39,782 bases of DNA. It comes from Candidatus Methylomirabilota bacterium (GTDB lineage Bacteria > Methylomirabilota > Methylomirabilia > Methylomirabilales > 2-02-FULL-66-22). Position numbers and translations under genes: made by a program. Location: NCBI GenBank assembly GCA_026387775.1, contig JAPLLC010000120.1, forward strand, positions 1 through 39,782, written 5' to 3'. Shown one piece after another: positions 7,459 through 14,612 of this stretch (within the stretch, counting starts at the first letter, position 1; every line of letters starts with the position of its first letter). The notes beneath the pieces are model-generated. The model had not been told where the DNA came from and did not search any database. It saw only the letters and a program-made list of their open reading frames with translations.

Positions 7459-8375
7459 CGCCGGAGGGGGGGCGGCCGCTGGGCCGCCCCCCCGGCACCC
7501 CCTGGTTCTGGCGTGGCTCCGAGCTGACGGGGGTCTGTTTCGCCCTCCCGGCCGCGTTGCTCTTGGTCGGCCTGGTGGCCTACCCGTTCGGCTATGCCCT
7601 GCTCCTCAGCCTCACCGCCAAGCAGGCCGGGGTGCCGGGCCAATTCGTCGGCTTCCGCAATTTCTTCGACCTCTTCAAGGGGGAAATCTTCCTCCTCACC
7701 ATCCGGAACTCCCTCCTCTTCACCGGCGTGGCGGTGGCGGTCAAGACCGTCCTGGGGCTCGGCCTGGCGCTCTTGCTCCAGCGGGCGATGGTGGGGCGGC
7801 GGCTTCTCCGGGGGGTGATCCTGTTACCCTGGGTGGTACCCTCCTCGCTGAGCGTGCTCGGCTGGTGGTGGCTGTTCGACCCGCTCAACGGCGTGATCAA
7901 TATGGGGCTCACGCAGCTCGGCCTGATCACGGAGCGGATCCCCTGGCTCAGCGATACGACTTGGGCCATGGCGGCCGTGATCATCGTGAACATCTGGCGC
8001 GGCCTCCCGTTCTTCGCCATTTCGTTCCTGGCGGGCCTGGTGTCGATCCCGGAGGAGCTCTACGAGGCCGCCCGCATCGACGGGGCCGGGGCCGTGCCAT
8101 GCTTCCTGCGGATCACGGTACCACTCCTCCGGCCCGTGCTCGGCGTCATCATCCTCTATTCGATCATCATGACCGTCTCCGACTTCAACATCGTCTACAT
8201 CCTGACGCGCGGCGGGCCCATGCACAGCACCCACCTCTTTGCCACCTTCGCCTACGAGATGGGCCTGGCCGCGGGCGACATCGGCAAGGGGGCGGCGATC
8301 TCGCTGTTCATCCTCCCCTTCCTTGCCGTGGTCGCGTACCTGCAACTGTGTCTGACCCGGAGGCAGACCCAATGA
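7422..8375 (+). CDS. ABC sugar importer permease 1 (MalF/UgpA type)
   Basis: This 317-aa inner-membrane protein has six predicted membrane segments, the first around residues 37-60. The EAA loop EELYEAARIDGAGAVPCFLRITVPLLRP contacts the ATPase. The ATG at 7422 lies inside the binding-protein gene and is preceded by GCGGAGGCG, so translational coupling is likely. A perfect GC-rich hairpin (7466-7493) lies within the codons for residues about 15-24, a low-complexity Gly/Pro/Arg stretch ahead of the first membrane helix. No later ATG or GTG would avoid it. The protein pairs with the permease that follows; no ATP-binding gene is present in this cluster. Confidence 0.9.
   Translation: MGRERTAAVVPVAPEGGRPLGRPPGTPWFWRGSELTGVCFALPAALLLVGLVAYPFGYALLLSLTAKQAGVPGQFVGFRNFFDLFKGEIFLLTIRNSLLFTGVAVAVKTVLGLGLALLLQRAMVGRRLLRGVILLPWVVPSSLSVLGWWWLFDPLNGVINMGLTQLGLITERIPWLSDTTWAMAAVIIVNIWRGLPFFAISFLAGLVSIPEELYEAARIDGAGAVPCFLRITVPLLRPVLGVIILYSIIMTVSDFNIVYILTRGGPMHSTHLFATFAYEMGLAAGDIGKGAAISLFILPFLAVVAYLQLCLTRRQTQ
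7466..7493 (+). other. Perfect 12-bp GC hairpin just after the binding-protein stop
   Basis: GGGGGGGCGGCC (7466-7477) pairs with GGCCGCCCCCCC (7482-7493) around a GCTG loop; three more pairs (60-62 with 94-96) can form past a bulge. It begins 7 bases after the TAG of the binding-protein gene (7456-7458) and lies inside the start of the permease gene. There is no T-tract, so it is more likely an mRNA-stabilising or attenuating structure than a terminator. Confidence 0.65.
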
Positions 8376-9217
8376 GTCCACTGCGTCGTCGCCTCGGCAC
8401 CATCGGGACCTACGTGGGCCTCCTGCCCTACCTCGGGTTCGCCCTCTTTCCCTTCTACTGGATGCTCCTGACCTCGCTCCGGAGCAATGCCGAGATCTAT
8501 GACGTGACGCACTTGTCGTTCCTGGTGCGCCAGGGCCTCACCTTCGAGCACTACGGCACGCTCCTGACGCGGACCCAGTTCCCGGCCTGGTTCGGGAACT
8601 CGTTGCTGGTGTCTATTGTCGCCACCGGGATCTCGGTCGTCATCAGCACCGCGGCGGCCTACGGGCTGGTGCGAATCCCGTTCCGGGGTTCGGCGGCCTT
8701 CAGCATCGGGATCTTCATCACGTACCTGGTCCCGCCGACCCTGTTGTTTATTCCCCTCTCGCGGGTGGTGACGGCCCTGGGCCTGAGCGACTCCCAGGTC
8801 TCCCTCATCGTTACCTACCCCACCTTCATCGTGCCCTTCTGCACCTGGCTCCTCATGAGCTATTTCGCCACCATCCCCAAGGAACTGGAGGAGTGCGCCA
8901 TCGTGGACGGGGCCACCCGCTGGCAGGCGCTCCGCAAGATCATCCTCCCGGTGGCCCTCCCCGGGGTGGTGACGGCGACCCTCTTCTCTTTCACGTTGGC
9001 CTGGGGGGAGTTCATCTACGCCATGACCTTCATCGCCTCCGGCCCCCGCAAGACCCTCACGGCGGGGACCGTCGCCGAGCTGGTCCGGGGCGATGTCTTC
9101 TACTGGGGGCCGCTCATGGCGGGGGCCCTCCTGGCCTCCGTGCCCGTGGTCATCGCCTACGGGTTTCTCATGGACTACTACGTCAGCGGCCTCGTTAGCG
9201 GGGCCACCAAAGGCTGA
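8372..9217 (+). CDS. ABC sugar importer permease 2 (MalG/UgpE type)
   Basis: This 281-aa inner-membrane protein starts at the ATG at 8372, which overlaps the stop of permease 1 in an ATGA; longer upstream frames are shadows of permease 1. It opens with a short basic leader and the typical FALFPFYWMLLTSLRSNAEIY segment. It carries the EAA loop KELEECAIVDGATRWQALRKIILPVALPG and ends with a short cytoplasmic tail. Together with permease 1 it forms the heterodimeric membrane channel of a CUT1 importer. Nine bases separate it from the second Gfo/Idh gene. Confidence 0.9.
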   Translation: MSPLRRRLGTIGTYVGLLPYLGFALFPFYWMLLTSLRSNAEIYDVTHLSFLVRQGLTFEHYGTLLTRTQFPAWFGNSLLVSIVATGISVVISTAAAYGLVRIPFRGSAAFSIGIFITYLVPPTLLFIPLSRVVTALGLSDSQVSLIVTYPTFIVPFCTWLLMSYFATIPKELEECAIVDGATRWQALRKIILPVALPGVVTATLFSFTLAWGEFIYAMTFIASGPRKTLTAGTVAELVRGDVFYWGPLMAGALLASVPVVIAYGFLMDYYVSGLVSGATKG

Positions 9218-9226
9218 GGAGACATC

Positions 9227-10390
9227 ATGGAGAAGCTACGCATCGGATTGATTGGTGTCGGTGGCATTTCGAGCCTGCACGCCCAGGGCTACAAGGACAA
9301 CCCCACGGCCGAGATGTACGCCGTCTGCGACATCAACGCAGAGCTGCTCCAGCGGCGGGCCCGGGAGTGGGGCGCCCAGCAGGCGTACACCGACTACCGG
9401 CAGCTCCTGGCCGACCCCAAGGTGGATGCGGTCGAGGTGATCACGCCCCACCACCTGCACGTTGGGATCGGCGTGGCCGCCCTGGAGGCGGGCAAGCACG
9501 TCTCCATGCAGAAGCCCATGGCCATGAACGTGACGGAGTGCGACGCCCTCATCGAGGCAGCGCGCCGCTCGGGGAAGCTCTTTCGTGTCCTGGAGAACTT
9601 CCGTTACTACCCCCCGCTGGTGAGGGCCAAGGAGTTATTGGACTCGGGGGCCATCGGTGAGCCGCTCTCTATCCGCATCAAGATCGTCCAGGGGTCGATG
9701 GGCAAAGGCTGGAAGGTTCCGTACAGCCGGTGGGCCTGGCGGTTCGATGAGACCAAGAGTGGCGGCGGGCGGATCATGTTCGACTACGGCTCCCACTTCT
9801 TCGCCATCGCCATGTGGCTCCTGGGAGAGGTGGAGAAGGTCTACTCCTGGATCACCTACCGCCCGATCCGGCCTGAACTTGCGAAGCGCGGGGTGTCCCT
9901 CATCCGGGGGGTCGACCACGTCGTCGGTGCCGCCGGTGGGGGGAATGAGGAGGTCGCCGCCCCCGACGAATGGCTCATCGACAGCCCCGCCGTCGCCATC
10001 TGGAAGTACAAGAACGCGGAGAAGTACGGCACCTTTGAAGTCGTCACCTCCTACGATATTCAGGTGCCCTCCAAGTACACGCCGGAAGACGAGTGGGTGG
10101 AGCTGACGGGCAGCCGGGGCTTCATCTGGGTCACCCGGTGCACCTCGAACCTGCTCGACCGGCCACCCGTGGTGATGTACCGCGACGGCGTCACGACCGA
10201 GTTCTCCGACATGGAGACGGACTGGGGAGCAAGCTTCATCGCCGGCCTGCACGATTTCACGGATGGGATCATCCGAGGCCGCCAGCCAGCATTGACGGGG
10301 GAGGAGGGGAAGGTGGTCCTCCAGATCTGCCGCGCCGCTCAACTGTCGGCCAAAGAGGGTCGCGAGGTGCGCCCGGAGGAGATCCGCTAG
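9227..10390 (+). CDS. Gfo/Idh/MocA family NAD(P)-dependent oxidoreductase, paralogue B
   Basis: This 387-aa protein is collinear and gap-free with the gene at 4847 (about 55 differences in 387 residues by eye). It has the same GVGGI cofactor loop, QKP in place of EKP, and a D-x-G-x-H motif (FDYGSH). DNA identity is patchy: 9494-9558 is identical to 5114-5178, while other parts differ at many codons. This suggests duplication followed by divergence and some gene conversion. AGGAGA stands before the ATG. As the last gene of the importer operon it probably acts on the imported substrate. Confidence 0.9.
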   Translation: MEKLRIGLIGVGGISSLHAQGYKDNPTAEMYAVCDINAELLQRRAREWGAQQAYTDYRQLLADPKVDAVEVITPHHLHVGIGVAALEAGKHVSMQKPMAMNVTECDALIEAARRSGKLFRVLENFRYYPPLVRAKELLDSGAIGEPLSIRIKIVQGSMGKGWKVPYSRWAWRFDETKSGGGRIMFDYGSHFFAIAMWLLGEVEKVYSWITYRPIRPELAKRGVSLIRGVDHVVGAAGGGNEEVAAPDEWLIDSPAVAIWKYKNAEKYGTFEVVTSYDIQVPSKYTPEDEWVELTGSRGFIWVTRCTSNLLDRPPVVMYRDGVTTEFSDMETDWGASFIAGLHDFTDGIIRGRQPALTGEEGKVVLQICRAAQLSAKEGREVRPEEIR

Positions 10391-10885
10391 ACACGGCGGC
10401 CCCGTCGCCTCCGGGGGGGCAATCGCAGGGCAGCGGCAACCGAGGTGCGGGGGGGCCGCCGTTACCCGACCCAGAGGAGGGTTGGGTCGCCTCAAGGGAT
10501 TTGTGCATCACGCCTTGATCTTCGTATCACCGGTAAACGAACCAGCACACCCCCTACCGATCGCCGCAATAGCCCTTCCAGGGACCGAGGCAAGCCGATC
10601 CGTTATGTGTGCCCACCGCGGCCCTGAATGAACCCAAACATTCTACCGCAAAGACCGCAAAGGCTCGCTCGGGTCGGGTAATTCCAGAGCCCTCTGGAAA
10701 TAGCGGGCCTTTCTTTGCGCCCTTTGCGCACCAACGGCCGTTGGTACCGGCGGTCCAACTGTAACGTTCGGGATGAAACGGGGAGGGGGTACTCCTCGTA
10801 TTAGTAAGTAGACACTCACCAATGAGGAGAGACGAAAACCGAAGCACCTGTAAAGATGATTGAAATCCCGGGAAGGAGGACTCCG
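10391..10885. other. Intergenic region rich in inverted repeats
   Basis: No gene seen. Right after the Gfo/Idh stop, CGGCGGCCCC (10394-10403) can pair with GGGGCCGCCG (10452-10461). CGACCCA (10467-10473) can then pair with TGGGTCG (10483-10489). Neither is followed by a T-run, so they are only possible operon-end structures. A nested inverted-repeat element and a 16-bp palindrome follow at 10647-10745, and a good ribosome site (GGAAGGAGGA) lies at 10871-10880. Confidence 0.5.
10647..10745. repeat. Nested inverted-repeat element with terminal palindrome
   Basis: CGCAAAGACCGCAAAG (10647-10662) pairs with CTTTGCGCCCTTTGCG (10713-10728), 14 of 16 bases. Inside lies a perfect hairpin, TTCCAGAG-CC-CTCTGGAA (10682-10699). 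Just outside is the perfect 16-bp palindrome ACCAACGGCCGTTGGT (10730-10745). Repeated CGCAAAG units of this sort occur as dispersed intergenic repeats in some environmental bacteria, so a REP/MITE-type element is the likely identity. Only one copy is in the window. Confidence 0.5.
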
Positions 10886-11263
10886 ATGCGAAAGATTCTC
10901 GCGATGACCTTGGTAGGCGGCCTGCTGTTGGCGACATTCCCCAGCGTGGCACTGGCAGGGGACAGCCACGCGGTCAGCAATCGATGGACAGGGGTCGCCA
11001 TCGGCGCGGCGGCGGCTGTGGTTGGGGGCCTCTTCCTGAATGCCTTGCAGACCCCTGTCGCCGCTCCCCCGGCGATGTACGGCCCGCCGCCGGTGGTGTA
11101 CGCCCCGCCACCCGTGGTTTACGCCGCCCCGCCCGCGGTTTACTATGCTCCGCCGCCGGTGGTCTATGCGCCGGCACCTGTGGTGGTATATCGCGGCTGG
11201 AGCCCTCCGGGGCACTGGGGGCAGGAGCACAACGAGCATGGGCGCGGCTGGCACCGCGATTGA
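10886..11263 (+). CDS. Small secreted protein with Pro/Val/Tyr-rich repeats
   Basis: This 125-aa product is not matched to a named family. It has a clean signal peptide (MRKILAMTLVGGLLLATFPSVALA, cleavage after ALA). A glycine/alanine-rich hydrophobic segment (about 39-55, GAAAAVVGGLF) may insert in a membrane. Then come about six imperfect repeats of the type PPPVVYAP, and a His/Trp/Gly tail (PGHWGQEHNEHGRGWHRD). The ATG at 10886 is chosen for the strong GGAAGGAGGA site five bases upstream; an in-frame start ten codons earlier would break the signal peptide. Similar small envelope proteins with PPPVVY repeats and a PGHW tail are common in Gram-negative genomes and of unknown role. A terminator follows, so it is a single-gene transcript. 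Confidence 0.8.
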   Translation: MRKILAMTLVGGLLLATFPSVALAGDSHAVSNRWTGVAIGAAAAVVGGLFLNALQTPVAAPPAMYGPPPVVYAPPPVVYAAPPAVYYAPPPVVYAPAPVVVYRGWSPPGHWGQEHNEHGRGWHRD

Positions 11264-11280
11264 CTTCCCTGGACCGCTGC

Positions 11281-11316
11281 GAAGCCGCCTCTCCCGTGAA
11301 GAGAGGCGGCTTCTTT
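11281..11316 (+). terminator. Intrinsic terminator
   Basis: GAAGCCGCCTCTC (11281-11293) pairs perfectly with GAGAGGCGGCTTC (11301-11313) around a 7-base loop and is followed by TTT. It stands 17 bases after the small secreted protein gene, and 14 bases before the 3' end of the converging DUF1349 gene, so it may act for both. Confidence 0.75.
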
Positions 11317-11330
11317 CCTGTGTGTGCGCC

Positions 11331-11936
11331 TTACGTTCCGCTCCGGAAATCTCTGATGACGTCTTTCGACAATATCAATTGCTTACAATACACTCTACAC
11401 CCGGCCTGCACCGGCGCTTGCGCCTGAAACCCCACTTGCACGACCGACGGCCAATCCAGGCCAAACGCCCGCACGAACCGCCAGGCGTCCCCGGATGTGC
11501 GATAATGCATGCCGATGAGACTACCGATTCGCGTGATCCGTAGATGAGCTTCGGGTGTTCCGAGCAGTTCATTATTGGCGTCATCGGACCATGGGTTTGT
11601 CACCACAGAGACGATCGAGGTCTCTCCCGCGGGACTTCTCTCGACACAGAGTTTTGCCCACATCTGCTCGTCCCGCCTGATGGTGATGGCTCCGGCATCG
11701 CCAAAGGCGGTGCCTTCCATCTTGAGGTTCGCGGTCAGGCTGAAATCGCCGGACACTTCTGTATAGAGGAAGCAGGCTGTGTCCTTCGCCGGATAGCCGT
11801 GTTTCCGGAAGACATCGGTCTTCCCATCGGGCTCGACGAACAGCCCCTCAGCGGTGAAGTCCCATGCCGCGGGCTCGCTCCGCCACTTCAGCCCATTCGC
11901 CAGGCCTCTCCCCGAGCAATTCAGAAAGAGATTCAT
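11331..11936 (-). CDS. DUF1349 (concanavalin-like lectin/glucanase fold) protein
   Basis: This 201-aa protein has the DUF1349 pattern: an N-terminal WRSEPAAWDFTAEGLFVEPDGKTDVFRK, then DTACFLYTEVSGDFSLTANLKMEG, FGDAGAITIRRDEQMWAKLCVE, VTNPWSDDANNE and a final beta-rich segment. These proteins adopt a beta-sandwich related to glucanases and lectins, and a sugar-binding role is usual but unproven. The ATG at 11936 is used because it begins the domain and lies 7 bases after the lipoprotein gene's stop. Its ribosome site is poor, so translational coupling to the lipoprotein is likely. It has no signal peptide, in contrast to its neighbour. Confidence 0.8.
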   Translation of the reverse strand: MNLFLNCSGRGLANGLKWRSEPAAWDFTAEGLFVEPDGKTDVFRKHGYPAKDTACFLYTEVSGDFSLTANLKMEGTAFGDAGAITIRRDEQMWAKLCVERSPAGETSIVSVVTNPWSDDANNELLGTPEAHLRITRIGSLIGMHYRTSGDAWRFVRAFGLDWPSVVQVGFQAQAPVQAGCRVYCKQLILSKDVIRDFRSGT

Positions 11937-11943
11937 TGTGTGC

Positions 11944-12468
11944 TCAGCGCGCCAGGTGCTGGGTGGCGCCACACGCGTCCCGGACCATGAAGGTGTTCGT
12001 TTGCGCGAGGAGGCGGGGGCCGGCCATCGGGGGCCCCGCCAGTCGGGCACTCGTGTCGAAATCGGAGTGGAAGCGGTAGTTATAGTAGAGGTCGAAGCGC
12101 ACCTCGGTCCCGGCGGTCTTCAGCCCGAGCTGGAACGGCGAGCTCTGGTTCGTGAGGATTTGGAGCTCCCGGGCCGCCCCGGCGCCCCGCGCGGTCGTCC
12201 GCTCTTGTCCGTCCACCCCCACCAATTCAAACTCCAGATACTGGATCGGCTGCGCCGCCCAGGGGTTCTTGGCAACCCCTTCCAGGCGCAACTGGTCCGA
12301 CTCCGGCTGGAGGCAGTTCCAGAGCAGGACCACTTCCGAGCTCGCCACGCGATGGGTGAACGTCTCGGGGGGCGCGGCCGGCATGCTGCCCCTCTCGGAT
12401 GTGTCCATCGCCGCACAGCCCGCCAGACTCGTCACCAGGGATACGGCCAGCAGGAATCGCCGCAACAT
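11944..12468 (-). CDS. Putative lipoprotein
   Basis: This 174-aa protein has a lipoprotein signal peptide, with RR, a hydrophobic core and lipobox LAGC (C18). The mature part begins AAMDTSERGS. A single beta-rich domain follows, with LLWNCLQPESDQLRLEGVAKNP, IQYLEFELVGVDGQ and VRFDLYYNYRF. This resembles small periplasmic immunoglobulin-like folds, but I do not recognise a named family. The ATG at 12468 has GGGAGG seven bases upstream; longer in-frame readings are not supported. It is first in a two-gene - strand unit with the DUF1349 gene, from the promoter at 12584-12612. Confidence 0.75.
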   Translation of the reverse strand: MLRRFLLAVSLVTSLAGCAAMDTSERGSMPAAPPETFTHRVASSEVVLLWNCLQPESDQLRLEGVAKNPWAAQPIQYLEFELVGVDGQERTTARGAGAARELQILTNQSSPFQLGLKTAGTEVRFDLYYNYRFHSDFDTSARLAGPPMAGPRLLAQTNTFMVRDACGATQHLAR

Positions 12469-12583
12469 GGAAGACCTCCCTCGCGCCGGGGCCGGACTCT
12501 TCCAGGCACCGGAGCATGCGCCGACCACGCCTGTGGTGAAGGCACGACAGCCCTCAATCGCCCCAGCCATCTCTCGCTCATCC

Positions 12584-12612
12584 ACTATATCCGCGTAAGC
12601 CGCCTCCGGCAA
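12584..12612 (-). promoter_or_regulatory. Promoter for the lipoprotein-DUF1349 unit
   Basis: Read on the - strand, TTGCCG (12612-12607) is followed after 17 bases by TATAGT (12589-12584), a 5/6 match to the -10 consensus. It would give a leader of about 110 bases before the lipoprotein ATG. Confidence 0.5.
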
Positions 12613-12674
12613 TCGCATCCCGCTGAGGGTGGCTCGCCTGCGCCGGTCGAGGTCTTCACGGTCGCACTCTTCGC

Positions 12675-12702
12675 TTGACACCGTGGGACGCCGTGGCATA
12701 AG
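12675..12702 (+). promoter_or_regulatory. Promoter for the ThDP enzyme-amidohydrolase unit
   Basis: TTGACA (12675-12680), a 16-base spacer and CATAAG (12697-12702), about 65 bases before the ATG at 12769. Its -35 lies 63 bases from that of the divergent lipoprotein promoter. The 300-base gap 12469-12768 holds these two promoters and nothing else that I can see. Confidence 0.5.
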
Positions 12703-12768
12703 AGTGTCGTCGATCGACACGGAGCCGGGTGAGCTCCCATCGAAAGCGCACCAGGGGGGGATTCCACC

Positions 12769-14496
12769 ATGAGCGAAGAGCAGGAGATGTCCGTCCCGGT
12801 AGAGAACACGGCGCAGGCCTACCTTGAGCTGCTTCGGGCGCGAGGGATCGAGTATTTCTTCGGCAATGCGGGGACGGACTTCGGCCCGCTGGTGGATGGG
12901 TTCGCGAGGTTCGCGGCCGAGGGCAAGGAGCGGCCGCGACCGATCACGGTGCCTCACGAGTTCGTGGCCGTCAGCATGGCCCACGGCTTCACCATGTGCA
13001 CGGGTCGGCCGCAGGTGGTGATGGCCCACACGATCGTCGGGACCGCCAACTGCGCCGGGGCCCTGATCAACGCCGCCCGCGCCAACATCCCCCTCTTCAT
13101 GACGGCCGGCCGCACCCCTCTTGTCGAGTCGGGCCTCTTGGGGGCGAGGGATCTCTACATCCACGGGGCGCAGGAGGCCTTCGACCAGGCCGGGATGATT
13201 CGCGAGTTCCTGAAGTGGGACTACGAGCTGCGGAACTTCGTGCAGCTCGAGGCCGTCGTGGATCGGGCCCTGTCCGTCGCGATGAGCGAACCGCAGGGAA
13301 TCGCCTATCTCACCCTTCCGCGCGAGATCCTGGCCGAGACGCAGACCGTGTTTCGGCTGAAAACGGGCTCGATCGATTCTCGACGTGAGCGGCTCCGGCC
13401 GGAGCTTGCGCTGGTGGAGAGGGCAGCGGCTCTCCTTGCCGAGGCCGAATCGCCTCTCCTGATCACCACGAGCCTTGGGCGGGACCCGGAGGCGCTGAGG
13501 GCCCTGATTGGGCTGTCAGAGGCCCTGGCCGTCCCGGTCGTGGAGTTCAACCCCACCCACGTGAACTTTCCCTCGAGTCATCCCCACCATCTCGGCTTCA
13601 ACCCGGCCCCCTTCCTCGAGCGGGCCGATGTCGTCCTCGTGGTCGAGAGCGACGTCCCGTGGTTCCCCTCCCGGATGCGCGTGAATCCCCGCGCCCGGGT
13701 TGTTCATGTGGGCGGAGACCCGCTGTTTGCCCGCTACCCGATCCGGACCTTCCCTGCGGAGCTGGTCGTTCGAGGCGATGCCGCGGCCACGCTCGTGGCG
13801 CTGGCGTCCGGGGCGACGCATCACGCCGGCAATCACGAGGCGAAGATCGGCGCCCGCGGGGCGGCGCTCCGGGCCGAGCACGACGCCCAGCGCGCGGCGT
13901 GGCAGGGGACCGCCTTGGCGGCCCAGGAGGCGTCCCCCATCGATTTCGAGTGGCTCTCGCGGTGCATCGGCGAGGTGGCGGGAGAGGACACCATCCTCGT
14001 CAACGAGTATGACCTTCGCCTGACGCAAGTCTCTCGCGACCAGCCGGGCGCCTTCTTTTCCCATTCCCCTGCCGGCTGTCTCGGCTGGGGTGTCGGAGCG
14101 GCCCTGGGGGCCAAGCTGGCTCATCCGGACCGGACGGTGATCGCGACGGTGGGGGATGGCGCCTACATCTTCAGCGTGCCGACGGCGGCCCACATGGTCA
14201 GCGCCACCTACGACCTCCCGATCCTGGTGGTCATCTTCAATAACGGATGTTGGGGCGCAGTTCGCAAGACCACGGAAGCCCTCTTCCCGCAGGGGTGGGC
14301 GGCGAAGACGGGAGTCTTTCCCCTCAGCGACCTCACGCCGTCTCCGGCCTATGAGAAGATCGTCGGGGCGCACGGCGGGTATGGGGAGCGGGTGGAGAGG
14401 CCCGACCAGGTGCGTCCGGCCTTGCGGCGCGCGCTGCGGGCAGTGCAGGAGGAGAGGCGGCAAGCGGTGCTCAACGTGATCTGTCGGCGCGAGTAG
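12769..14496 (+). CDS. Thiamine-diphosphate-requiring enzyme (acetolactate synthase/benzoylformate decarboxylase superfamily)
   Basis: This 575-aa protein has three domains. The N-terminal pyrimidine domain carries the cofactor-activating glutamate E64 (PHEFVAVSMAHG). A central domain (about 205-350) follows. The C-terminal diphosphate domain has GDGAY from 462 and ends its metal motif at N491-N492. The NAGTDFGPLVDGF start resembles uncharacterised 'thiamine pyrophosphate-requiring' proteins rather than true IlvB, and no regulatory subunit gene is near, so branched-chain amino acid synthesis is unlikely. Decarboxylation or carboligation of a 2-oxo acid is the family reaction. The amidohydrolase 116 bases downstream is probably co-transcribed and suggests a degradation pathway. 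The ribosome site GGGGGG is modest. Confidence 0.88.
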   Translation: MSEEQEMSVPVENTAQAYLELLRARGIEYFFGNAGTDFGPLVDGFARFAAEGKERPRPITVPHEFVAVSMAHGFTMCTGRPQVVMAHTIVGTANCAGALINAARANIPLFMTAGRTPLVESGLLGARDLYIHGAQEAFDQAGMIREFLKWDYELRNFVQLEAVVDRALSVAMSEPQGIAYLTLPREILAETQTVFRLKTGSIDSRRERLRPELALVERAAALLAEAESPLLITTSLGRDPEALRALIGLSEALAVPVVEFNPTHVNFPSSHPHHLGFNPAPFLERADVVLVVESDVPWFPSRMRVNPRARVVHVGGDPLFARYPIRTFPAELVVRGDAAATLVALASGATHHAGNHEAKIGARGAALRAEHDAQRAAWQGTALAAQEASPIDFEWLSRCIGEVAGEDTILVNEYDLRLTQVSRDQPGAFFSHSPAGCLGWGVGAALGAKLAHPDRTVIATVGDGAYIFSVPTAAHMVSATYDLPILVVIFNNGCWGAVRKTTEALFPQGWAAKTGVFPLSDLTPSPAYEKIVGAHGGYGERVERPDQVRPALRRALRAVQEERRQAVLNVICRRE

Positions 14497-14612
14497 TTGT
14501 AGTTGTGGAGCTATCCCAGCAGACGTGGGGCGCGGAGCGCAGGCGAACGCGCAGAGCGCGTAGACTTCCTCTCAACAACGAACCGGTTTCCAATCCCGCA
14601 TGGAGGTACACC

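Noticed and set aside
7466-7493. Hairpin read as an intrinsic terminator
   Set aside because: There is no T-run, and it lies inside the permease reading frame, which must be transcribed.
12769-14496. Naming the ThDP enzyme ilvB
   Set aside because: No small subunit is nearby, the N-terminal sequence differs from acetolactate synthases, and the context is catabolic.
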